Positions 7,048 to 14,485 of a stretch of DNA of 16,148 bases are shown piece by piece. The DNA is from JAKBCQ01 sp021807585 (GTDB taxonomy: Bacteria; Planctomycetota; Planctomycetia; Isosphaerales; Isosphaeraceae). The translations under genes were made by a program, and so were the position numbers. The notes beneath the pieces were generated by a model. It did no database searches, was not told where the DNA came from, and saw nothing but the letters and a program-made list of their open reading frames with translations. The DNA lies in NCBI GenBank assembly GCA_027325115.1, contig DAHWFG010000155.1:1-16148 (forward strand), written 5' to 3'. Each line of letters starts with the position of its first letter. Positions within the stretch are counted from its first letter, which is position 1.

Positions 7048-9045
7048 GTGATCAAGAAGACGTTCGATCGAGGTCGCTTGGGGCTGATTGTGGGCGTCTG
7101 TTTCGTCCTCGGGGGGTATTCGTTCGCGGTCGCCGAGCCCGAGGTCAAAACCGAGCGCAAGCCGAGCGATCGGTTGCGGCCGCGCGCGTTTCAAGTGCTT
7201 CCTTTGGGGGCGATCAAGCCCGAGGGTTGGTTGAAATCACAGCTTCGGATCCAGGCCGACGGGCTTTCGGGTCGGCTCGACGAGTTCTGGCCCGACGTCA
7301 AAGACAGCGCATGGATCGGCGGCAAGGCCGAGGGGTGGGAACGGACTCCGTACTGGCTCGACGGCTTTGTCCCGCTCGCGTACGAGCTCGATGATCCAAA
7401 ACTGAAAGAAAAAGTACATAAATATTTTGATTATATACTGACGCATCAACATAAAGACGGTTGGCTGGGACCGGTGAGCGACGGCAAGCATCCCGAGTAC
7501 GACGCTTGGCCGATGTTCGTGATGTTCAAGGCGCTCGTTCAGTATGAGGAGGCGACGAAAGACCCGCGCGTCGTTCCGGCGATGCTGAAGTGCTCGAAAC
7601 GGATCGGCGAGGTGATCGCCAAGAAGCCGTTGTTCGAGTGGGGAAAGTTCCGCTCGGCGGATCTCGTCGTCGCGCTCGATTGGCTTTACGAAAAAACACA
7701 TGACGAATCGTTGATTGAACTCTCGGCCGAGATTCTGCGTCAGGGGTTCGACTGGCGCGGGTTTTATGAACGATTTCCGTATCAGACGCGGGTCGAGAAG
7801 ATTTTTTCGATGGATTCGCACGGCGTCAACACCGCGATGGGCTGGAAGTTCGCGGGGGTTCGGTATCGTTTCGGCGGCGACGACAAGGATCGCGACGCGA
7901 TTTTTCGGATGCTTGAGGTTTTGGATCGGACGCACGGCCAGGCGAACGGGCTGTTCAGTTGCGACGAGCACCTCGCGGGCTTAAGCCCTTCGCAAGGGAG
8001 CGAGCTTTGCACCGTCGTCGAGGCGATGTATTCGCTCGAAACGCTCGCGTCGATTTTGGGAGATCCCCGACTCGGCGATCGTCTCGAATTGTTAACATAT
8101 AACGCGCTTCCAGCCACGTTCAAGCCCGACATGTCGGCGCATCAGTATGATCAACAAGTGAATCAGGTGATTTGCAAGGTTTCGCACGACCGCAGGTTCG
8201 CGACCAACGGCCCCGAGGCGAATTTATTCGGGCTCGAGCCCAATTTCGGCTGTTGCACCGCGAACATGCACCAGGGTTGGCCCAAGTTCTCGGCGCATTT
8301 GTGGATGAAAATTCCCGCGGGAGGGCTCGCCGCGATCGCCTACGCTCCGTGTTCGGTATCCGCCGAGATCGCCGGAGTACCCGTAAACGTTCAAGTACGC
8401 ACGGATTATCCGTTTCGAGAGACGATCGCGATCGAGGTGAAGGCGAGCCGCGAGGCTCGGTTTCCCTTGATGTTGCGGATCCCCGCGTGGGCCGAGGGGG
8501 CGAAAGTCGAGATCGCGGGAGAGCCCGCCAAGACCGCGAACGCGGGAACATTTTTAACGATCGATCGCGTCTGGAAACAAACGACACAATTGAGCGTTCA
8601 CCTGCCGATGCGAGTGCGCGCTCTCGACGGTTATCGAAAAGCGGTTTCGATCGAGCGCGGACCGCTCGTCTACGCGCTCCGCGTGGGGACGTTTTGGAAG
8701 CGGTTACGCCTCAACCCCCCTTTCGACGATTGGGAGGTTTTCCCGACGACCCCCTGGAATTACGCGCTCCGGATCGATCGGGCGCATCCCGAACAATCGA
8801 TCACGTTCCACGAGCGTCCGATCGGCGATCGGCCGTTTTCTCCCGAAGGAGCGCCGATCACCGCGATCGTCGCCGCGAGGTCGATTCCGTGGTGGACGCT
8901 CGATAAGAACGCCGCCGCGGACGTTCCCGAGAGCCCCGTGCGATCCGACGAGCCGGTCGTTCCGCTGACGCTCGTTCCCTACGGTTGCACGACGTTGCGC
9001 GTCGCGTCGTTCCCGACGCTCGACGAAACCCCCGCGCCGCGATAA
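7048..9045 (+). CDS. Secreted GH127/DUF1680-like glycoside hydrolase
   Basis: The protein is 665 residues from a GTG start at 7048, chosen because AGGAG lies seven bases upstream; it leads directly into a signal peptide with cleavage after AVA near residue 29. It matches the DUF1680 group that includes GH127 beta-L-arabinofuranosidases. Residues 45-390 would form the (alpha/alpha)6 barrel, followed by beta-sandwich domains. The zinc/nucleophile site known from HypBA1 is present: Glu319 and Cys321 in SELC, and Cys402-Cys403 in GCCTANMHQGWPKF; HypBA1 uses Glu338, Cys340, Cys417 and Cys418. A candidate acid/base Glu307 sits in SCDEHLAG. The Cys403/402 nucleophile chemistry therefore looks possible, but the substrate cannot be told from sequence. 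The divergent GH20-like gene suggests a shared polysaccharide target. The frame also opens 42 bases earlier without a better start. Confidence 0.88.
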   Translation: MIKKTFDRGRLGLIVGVCFVLGGYSFAVAEPEVKTERKPSDRLRPRAFQVLPLGAIKPEGWLKSQLRIQADGLSGRLDEFWPDVKDSAWIGGKAEGWERTPYWLDGFVPLAYELDDPKLKEKVHKYFDYILTHQHKDGWLGPVSDGKHPEYDAWPMFVMFKALVQYEEATKDPRVVPAMLKCSKRIGEVIAKKPLFEWGKFRSADLVVALDWLYEKTHDESLIELSAEILRQGFDWRGFYERFPYQTRVEKIFSMDSHGVNTAMGWKFAGVRYRFGGDDKDRDAIFRMLEVLDRTHGQANGLFSCDEHLAGLSPSQGSELCTVVEAMYSLETLASILGDPRLGDRLELLTYNALPATFKPDMSAHQYDQQVNQVICKVSHDRRFATNGPEANLFGLEPNFGCCTANMHQGWPKFSAHLWMKIPAGGLAAIAYAPCSVSAEIAGVPVNVQVRTDYPFRETIAIEVKASREARFPLMLRIPAWAEGAKVEIAGEPAKTANAGTFLTIDRVWKQTTQLSVHLPMRVRALDGYRKAVSIERGPLVYALRVGTFWKRLRLNPPFDDWEVFPTTPWNYALRIDRAHPEQSITFHERPIGDRPFSPEGAPITAIVAARSIPWWTLDKNAAADVPESPVRSDEPVVPLTLVPYGCTTLRVASFPTLDETPAPR

Positions 9046-9127
9046 AAGCGATCGTTCACGACCCGAGCGGCCGGCTTCGAACTCCAACGATCTCCGCACG
9101 GCATCCAAACATTCAAGGACTTATAGA

Positions 9128-9628
9128 ATGTCTGATCCAGATACATGTTCGGATCTTGCTACAGAAGTGAAGCGCGATATGATCGCGTATTTTCGCCACA
9201 TGGGGGCTCGTGTCGAGCGGTTTTTTCGATCGGTTCCCAAAGAGTCGGTCTGGACGAAGCCTTACGCTTACGGCAACAGCGTGGGGCATTTGGTGCTGCA
9301 TTTGACGGGGAATTTGCATCATTATGTGGGCGCGGGGATCGCCCGAACGGGGTACGAGCGCGATCGCGATCGCGAATTCCACGAGCCGAACCCTCCCGAA
9401 CCCGAGAAAGCGATCGCGGCGTTTCATGCGGCGATCGAACTCGTCGTCGCGACGATCGAATCGCTCGACGATGCGGCGTTCGTCAAGCCCGTCGTCAGTC
9501 AGAAACCAATCCAAACACAATTCGGCCTATTGCTTGTAGTGGCGGCGCATATGAGCAATCATATCGGCCAGATGGCGTACATCGTGCGCGCTCTCGGCCG
9601 CGACGAGCAGGAGCCGGCGGCCTGGTGA
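9128..9628 (+). CDS. DinB / DUF1572-family protein
   Basis: This 166-residue cytoplasmic protein has the four-helix bundle pattern of the DinB/YfiT superfamily. The metal-binding His triad is expected in two places and seen in both: GHLVLHLTGNLHHYVG at 53-68 (His54 or His58 as first ligand) and AAHMSNHIGQMAYI at 139-152 (His141 and His145). Members include thiol transferases and damage-induced proteins of unknown activity; DUF1572 members have no defined substrate. AAGGAC lies eight bases before the ATG. The gene follows the GH127-like gene by 82 bases on the same strand, but a functional tie is not evident. It converges on the Gfo/Idh/MocA gene with a 43-base gap. The LLVVAAHMSNHIGQMAY end is typical of the family. 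Confidence 0.88.
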   Translation: MSDPDTCSDLATEVKRDMIAYFRHMGARVERFFRSVPKESVWTKPYAYGNSVGHLVLHLTGNLHHYVGAGIARTGYERDRDREFHEPNPPEPEKAIAAFHAAIELVVATIESLDDAAFVKPVVSQKPIQTQFGLLLVVAAHMSNHIGQMAYIVRALGRDEQEPAAW

Positions 9629-9671
9629 GATCCGTTTCCAATCTCGAACGCACAATTAATCAGATTACGAA

Positions 9672-10814
9672 TCACGAGTTTTGAAGATTCGACGACTGGC
9701 GGTGCGCCGCGGGGATTTTCCAGAAGTGCGGGCCGGCGAGGTCGGCGATCGGCCTCGGTTGCGCGTCGGGGAGGTTGAACGGCCCGACGGGTCCGTCGGC
9801 GGTTCCTTCCCAGCGGTGAGCGTGAATCGCCGAGACGACCTGTTCGGCTACTTCGAGAGCTCGAAGCGCGTCGTCTCCCGTCACTTTGGGACGCGATCCC
9901 GATCGCGCCGCGGTTACGAAATCGGCGAGTTCGACCGCCAGCGGCTCGGTCGCTCGATCGGCTTCGATCTCTTCGATCTCGAGCACCCGGCCGAATACTC
10001 GCTCTTTCACGTCCACCGGTCGCGTGACGTCGAGCCCATCGAGATCGAGTGCGCCGCGCCGCAATCGTTCGGATGGACGTATGATTGTCCCTTTGCGGGC
10101 CGCGAAATCGACTGAAACGAACCCCTCGACTCCCCACATCCGCATCGCTCGGACCGCCGAAGGGTTGACTCGGCTCGCCGAAAGCTCGACGACGAGGCCG
10201 TCGGCGAAGCGAATGCGAGCATTGGCGATATCTTCATGATCCGATAAAACGCGAACGCCGAGCGCCTCGACCGCGACGACCCCGGCCGAAGTCGTCGACA
10301 GGACGAGGTCGATGTCGTGGATCATCAGGTCGTGGACGACTCCGATGTCGGTCGATCGGAACGTGTACAGGCCGAGCCTCTCGGCGGCGATGAATTTGGG
10401 TCGATGGGGGATTCTTTCGATCGACGTCCAAATGGGATTGAATCGCTCGATATGACCGACTTGTAGAATCGCTCCTCGATCGCGCGCCAGCTCGACGAGC
10501 CTTCGACCCGCTTCGGCGTCGGTCGCGAGGGGTTTTTCAATCAGCGTCGCGATCCCGCGATTGAGGAACGGCGCTGCGACCGTTTCGTGGAGGATCGTGG
10601 GGACCGCGATCGAGACCGCGTCGACCGAATCGATCAGATCGCGCGGGTCGGAGAAAGCTCTCGAGCCGTGCTTCGCGGCGATTTCACCGGCTCGATCGAG
10701 GTCGGAGTCGACGACTCCGACGAGTTCGACCTCGGGGTGATCCGCCAGAATCCGCGCGTGATGCCTTCCCAGATGACCGACTCCGACGACCCCGACTTTC
10801 AAGCGATTGTTCAT
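9672..10814 (-). CDS. Gfo/Idh/MocA-family oxidoreductase coupled to lpxA (possible GnnA-like)
   Basis: This NAD(P)-dependent sugar oxidoreductase is 380 residues long. The Rossmann motif VGVVGVGHLGRHHA is at 7-20, EKPLATDAEAGRRLVELA carries the conserved Glu-Lys-Pro near residue 95, and GHIERFNP and IHDIDLVL follow, as in members found in lpx loci. The ATG overlaps the lpxA stop in TAATG (base 10814 shared), so translation is probably coupled. In Acidithiobacillus and Leptospira, GnnA of this family oxidises UDP-GlcNAc at C3, and GnnB (an aminotransferase) then makes the 2,3-diamino sugar used by LpxA. The position next to lpxA favours a similar role here, but GnnB is not in the window, so the substrate stays open. 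The C-terminal 45 residues are Pro/His-rich and probably unstructured. Confidence 0.9.
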   Translation of the reverse strand: MNNRLKVGVVGVGHLGRHHARILADHPEVELVGVVDSDLDRAGEIAAKHGSRAFSDPRDLIDSVDAVSIAVPTILHETVAAPFLNRGIATLIEKPLATDAEAGRRLVELARDRGAILQVGHIERFNPIWTSIERIPHRPKFIAAERLGLYTFRSTDIGVVHDLMIHDIDLVLSTTSAGVVAVEALGVRVLSDHEDIANARIRFADGLVVELSASRVNPSAVRAMRMWGVEGFVSVDFAARKGTIIRPSERLRRGALDLDGLDVTRPVDVKERVFGRVLEIEEIEADRATEPLAVELADFVTAARSGSRPKVTGDDALRALEVAEQVVSAIHAHRWEGTADGPVGPFNLPDAQPRPIADLAGPHFWKIPAAHRQSSNLQNS

Positions 10815-11614
10815 TATTTACGGTCCTTTTCGCGAGCTCGGCCGTGCTTGCCTTGATGTTGGGCGCGGATGAACGCGAGCAACGAAGCGACCTCGGCGAT
10901 GAGGTTGCCGTGCGATTCGAGGATGACCTCGGCCTGATCGGGGGTCGTCTTGGCGCGATAGATCAGCCGGTGCGCCTCGTGGAGCGGGTCGATCGCGTGT
11001 TCGAGCCCGTTCCGTTTCAAGCCGACGACGTTGATGCAGCGAACCTTGAAGGGATTGCCGTCGATCAGCATATAAGGAGGAACATCATGTGTGATTCGCG
11101 ACATGCCTCCAGAAAAGCTGTAAGCTCCGATCGACACGAACTGATGCACTCCCACCGATCCCGAGAGGATCGCGTGCGATTGAACGTGAACATGGCCGCC
11201 GAGCATCGTGTTGTTGGCGATCGACACGCGATCGCCGACCTTGCAATCGTGCGCCACATGCGCATTGGCCATGAAAAAACAGTTCGATCCGATCCTCGTC
11301 AAACCGTCTTCCTTCTCGGTGCCGCGGTTGATCGTCACTCCTTCACGAATGATGTTATTATCACCAATTTCGACGCGGGTCGGCGTGCCGCGATACGAGA
11401 CGTCCTGGGGATCGCCGCCGATCACGCAGAAGGGGCTAAGGACATTGCCCGATCCGATCGTCGTCACCCCCAAGACGCACACGTGCGCCAGGAGACGCGT
11501 CCCCGCGCCGATCTTGACGTCGGGTCCGACGACGCAATAAGGACCGATCTCGACGTCGTCGGCGAGCTCGGCCTGGGGATCGACGCACGCGGTATCGGCG
11601 ATTAACACGGACAT
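10814..11614 (-). CDS. lpxA: Acyl-[ACP]-UDP-N-acetylglucosamine O-acyltransferase
   Basis: LpxA transfers a 3-hydroxyacyl chain from ACP to UDP-GlcNAc (or its 3-amino analogue), the first step of lipid A synthesis in the cytoplasm. The 266 residues match the usual length (262 in E. coli). Hexapeptide left-handed beta-helix repeats run from about 5 to 190 (DVEIGPYCVVGPDVKIGAGT). The signature IGGDPQDVSYRGTPTRVEIG is present; NAHVAHDC puts the catalytic His at 122 (E. coli His125). SGGM near 175 aligns with the E. coli Gly173 region that sets acyl length. GLKRNGL and the helical C-terminus follow. The start at 11614 is favoured by GAGGAA seven bases upstream; a GTG at 11635 would overlap that site. 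A 161-base AT-richer gap separates it from lpxC-fabZ. Confidence 0.96.
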   Translation of the reverse strand: MSVLIADTACVDPQAELADDVEIGPYCVVGPDVKIGAGTRLLAHVCVLGVTTIGSGNVLSPFCVIGGDPQDVSYRGTPTRVEIGDNNIIREGVTINRGTEKEDGLTRIGSNCFFMANAHVAHDCKVGDRVSIANNTMLGGHVHVQSHAILSGSVGVHQFVSIGAYSFSGGMSRITHDVPPYMLIDGNPFKVRCINVVGLKRNGLEHAIDPLHEAHRLIYRAKTTPDQAEVILESHGNLIAEVASLLAFIRAQHQGKHGRAREKDRK

Positions 11615-11775
11615 GGCCTGATTCCTCACTATCACGAACGGGCGTCGCGGGTCGCTCGAAAACGCACGTCGATCGACTTCACCTGGAATTCAACGAACGC
11701 TTGAAACACATCAGCCTACAACTCAACATCAATCAGATCGGTAATAACTGAAAAACATCATGCATCTTTGGATAT

Positions 11776-13185
11776 TCACGCGGCGACTCCTCGATCGAGG
11801 TACATGAAGCGGATCTTCGCCTCGGCGACGACTTTCGCCCCCACCCGAGCCGCGCCTTGAACGTAAACCGATCGCGCGTCGCCTTTGATCACGTTCACCT
11901 CGAGCGCCAGTTGATCGCCCGGAACAACGGGACGGCGAATTCTCACATGATTAATTCCAACCATAAGAGCGGTTCCGCGCTTGGTGTCGATCCTGCTCGA
12001 AAGCATGATCCCCGCGGCCTGAGCGAGCGCCTCGACAAGCAGGACCCCGGGCATGATCGGACGGTCCGGCCAATGTCCGGGGAAGAACGGTTCGTTATAA
12101 CTGACGTTTTTGATCGCGACGATGCGTCGATCGGGCTCGAGCTCGAGCACGCGATCGACGAGCAGGAATGGGAATCGGTGCGGTAATAATTTGAGGATTG
12201 CGCCGATATCGAGCGTCGTGCTTGCGTGCCGAGAAGGCTCCGTGCCGCGAGCGACTGGAGGAGCCGGCTGAGCACACATGGAGGCCGTCGTTTCCGCGGT
12301 TTCTCGAGCGGGGTTCGGATGCGTTTCGGTCGACCCGCCGCCGATCTCGCGCTCGAGCGCGCGAGCGAGCGCCGCGTTGAGCTTGTGTCCCGACCGGAAC
12401 GCGACGACGTGGCCCGCGATGTCTTTACCCAAGAGCGATAAATCGCCGATCAAGTCGAGTAATTTATGGCGCACGCATTCGTCAGGGTATCGAAGCTCGT
12501 TGTCGATCGGTCCGTCGGCGCCGAACACCAGAAGATCGCGCGGAGTCGTCCGCAAGCCGATTCCCATTTGTTTGAGCGCCGCCGCCTCGTGTTCGAGAAG
12601 AAACGTCCGGCTGGGGGCGAGCTCGGAGCGGAACACGTGGGGATTGATCTCGGCCCAGTAACTTTGGCGACCGATCGGAGTCGCTCCGTAATCGAGATGA
12701 TACGCGGCGACAAACGCGTCTCCCGCGGAGGGATAAGCCGAGAGCGTCGCGGCGCCCTCTTGAACCGCGACGGGACGATCGATGACGAGCCGATCACGGA
12801 CTTTCGCTTGTTCGACGATCGTCGCAAGAGACAATGCATCGACGAACGCCTTGCTCGATCCGTCACAGCCGGGCGTTTCGGCGGCGTCGATTTCGACTGT
12901 ACAATTATCAATACGCAGGCCCGATAAAGCGGCCATGACGTGTTCAACCATTTCGACGATCGCCTCGCCGCGGCGGATCGTCGTGCGTCGATCGCGGGGC
13001 TCGACGAATTCAATCCGCGCAGCGACCGCGGGGCGATCCGGAAGATCGACGCGGACGAAACGGACGCCCGACCCCGGGTCGGCGGGTCGAAACCGAACCT
13101 CGACGTCCGAGCCCGTTAAAAAACCGACGCCCTTGACCGCAACCACGCGATCGATCGTCCGCTCGCGCCTTGTCATACCTGCCAT
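11776..13185 (-). CDS. lpxC-fabZ: Bifunctional LpxC deacetylase / FabZ dehydratase fusion
   Basis: This 469-residue fusion joins two lipid enzymes. Residues 4-280 are LpxC, the zinc deacetylase that commits to lipid A: zinc ligands His82 (VEHVMAALSG), His240 and Asp244 (RHKLLDLIGD), and the catalytic His267 (SGHKLN) match E. coli His79, His238, Asp242 and His265. A Pro/Thr/Ala linker spans 283-324. Residues 325-469 are FabZ: LPHRFPFLLVDRV, then FPGHWP with catalytic His371 and Glu385 (GVLLVEALAQ) fourteen residues later, as in known FabZ. Such fusions are best known in Bacteroidota. The start at 13185 has GGAG five bases upstream and gives a normal LpxC N-terminus. The frame reaches a TTG at 13308 that overlaps the ompH stop (TTGA); this would add 41 Arg/Ser-rich residues and is less likely. 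It precedes lpxA. Confidence 0.95.
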   Translation of the reverse strand: MAGMTRRERTIDRVVAVKGVGFLTGSDVEVRFRPADPGSGVRFVRVDLPDRPAVAARIEFVEPRDRRTTIRRGEAIVEMVEHVMAALSGLRIDNCTVEIDAAETPGCDGSSKAFVDALSLATIVEQAKVRDRLVIDRPVAVQEGAATLSAYPSAGDAFVAAYHLDYGATPIGRQSYWAEINPHVFRSELAPSRTFLLEHEAAALKQMGIGLRTTPRDLLVFGADGPIDNELRYPDECVRHKLLDLIGDLSLLGKDIAGHVVAFRSGHKLNAALARALEREIGGGSTETHPNPARETAETTASMCAQPAPPVARGTEPSRHASTTLDIGAILKLLPHRFPFLLVDRVLELEPDRRIVAIKNVSYNEPFFPGHWPDRPIMPGVLLVEALAQAAGIMLSSRIDTKRGTALMVGINHVRIRRPVVPGDQLALEVNVIKGDARSVYVQGAARVGAKVVAEAKIRFMYLDRGVAA

Positions 13186-13304
13186 GCGGGCTCCATCGTC
13201 CTTGAGGGAACCAAGAATGTCGAAAACCGATCGGCGAGAAATCCGTTCAGAAGACGATCGCCGATCGTGAATTCTCATCGAATGTAACGCGTTCCGCCGC
13301 GGTA

Positions 13305-14039
13305 TCAACGTTGCCCGGAACGAGTCGCGGGGGTTCGGACCGCGTTCGGAGTCTCGACTCGTCCTCCGGTCGCGGCCTGTTCACGCGCATACCTATTGTT
13401 CAGATACATCGTCACCTCGCTCGTCACGTCGTATCGGGGATCGGCGTAAATGATTTCTTGGCTGATCCAAGATTTCAACGCCATCTGGTTGCTCTTATCG
13501 CTCGGTTGTTGAATGTATTTGTAAACGACCGTCAGTTGATGGCTGTTCGCGACCAATCGCGTCATCTCGTCGATCTCTCGGTAGGAAGAGATCATAAGAT
13601 TGGAGAAGCGTTGTTTGAACTCGCGTTCGGCGCTCTCTTTGGTCGAATCGAGCTTGACCTTAAGCCCCATCAATTCTTCGTTGAGCTTCGAGTATTGCGG
13701 GCTGTCTTGGGTAAACGTATCGCGTTTTTCGAGCGTCTGACGCCCGAGCGCCTCGATCCGCGCCAGCTCTCCCTCTTTGACCTTGGCCTCGTCTTCGAGC
13801 TCCTTCATCTGCTTGGTCACTTTTTCGTACTTCTTCATCACTTGATCAACATCGATCGTCCCGCAAAGTGGGGCTGGGAAGACGCGAACTTGCCCCGAGT
13901 TCGCGGTCGTCCGGCGGACGTTCTGATCTTGGGCGGCGGGAGCTTGTCCCTGGGAACGGCTGACGAAAACGCCGAGTCCCAGCCCCAGCCCGAGCGTGCT
14001 GAGTCCGAGGCCCCAGGCCAGACGCGAAGAAAACGGCAT
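13305..14039 (-). CDS. OmpH/Skp-family periplasmic chaperone
   Basis: The 244-residue protein has a signal peptide (MPFSSRLAWGLGLSTLGLGL and on, cleavage near 32), then a short linker, the strand-like GTIDVDQVMKKYEKV (60-74), and a long charged coiled coil (about 70-175) with a heptad-like pattern, ending in YREIDEMTRLVANSHQLTVV and a C-terminal strand region. This is the OmpH/Skp layout: a trimeric periplasmic chaperone for outer-membrane proteins. The C-terminus (about 215-244) is Thr/Arg/Gly rich and probably disordered. GGGAG lies about nine bases before the ATG. It is the first gene of the cluster ompH - lpxC-fabZ - lpxA - Gfo/Idh; skp next to lpx genes is a common arrangement. The longer frame to 14300 has no signal peptide at its start and is rejected. 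A promoter candidate is at 14200-14228. Confidence 0.88.
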   Translation of the reverse strand: MPFSSRLAWGLGLSTLGLGLGLGVFVSRSQGQAPAAQDQNVRRTTANSGQVRVFPAPLCGTIDVDQVMKKYEKVTKQMKELEDEAKVKEGELARIEALGRQTLEKRDTFTQDSPQYSKLNEELMGLKVKLDSTKESAEREFKQRFSNLMISSYREIDEMTRLVANSHQLTVVYKYIQQPSDKSNQMALKSWISQEIIYADPRYDVTSEVTMYLNNRYAREQAATGGRVETPNAVRTPATRSGQR

Positions 14040-14199
14040 GTCGATCCACTCCCTTGGTATGGCGCGCCGAGAGGCGGCCCGATTGACGTCTTGATCGTGT
14101 TCCACGCGTCGAGAGTTGAAACCGGTGTCCTTCGGCTTTTCGCGACGCCGCGGTTCGCTCGTGGGTGAAGTCCGTCGCTCATCGAGCAAAGCGGGGCGT

Positions 14200-14228
14200 A
14201 TTCTGCCCCCGGGGGCGCGATCGGTCAA
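14200..14228 (-). promoter_or_regulatory. Candidate promoter of the ompH-lpx cluster
   Basis: On the minus strand TTGACC (14223-14228) and CAGAAT (14200-14205) are 17 bases apart, matching five and four of six consensus positions. The spacer contains most of the palindrome GCCCCCGGGGGC (14205-14216). The leader would be about 155 bases to the ATG at 14039. Confidence 0.4.
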
Positions 14229-14413
14229 GCCGAACCCTTCCGGATCGAAACGCGTTGAAATCCGGACGTTCGATCGCTGGGAAACCGCCGTTTTGAGCAT
14301 GATTCGCGAGCAAGTGATTCGTCTCTCTCAATCTTTGATGAAACGGCTCACTCTCGTTCGTCCGCACGAGGAGATCTCGTTCGACTGGCTCGAGAAGGTC
14401 CTTGCGCACGGCG

Positions 14414-14485
14414 AAAAACCTCGTTGGGGGCGTCGTCGCGCATCGACCGGCTCGCTCCCACCGATCGAGGCGACGACGCCCCCAA
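14414..14485 (-). terminator. Strong stem-loop with minus-strand T tract
   Basis: TTGGGGGCGTCGTCGC (14424-14439) and GCGACGACGCCCCCAA (14470-14485) are perfect 16-base inverted repeats with a 30-base loop, which itself holds an imperfect 8-base pairing (TCGACCGG/CCGATCGA). On the minus strand five T residues follow five bases after the stem (14414-14418). It would stop minus-strand transcripts coming from 14.5-16 kb before the ompH promoter. No minus-strand gene was identified upstream. Confidence 0.55.
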
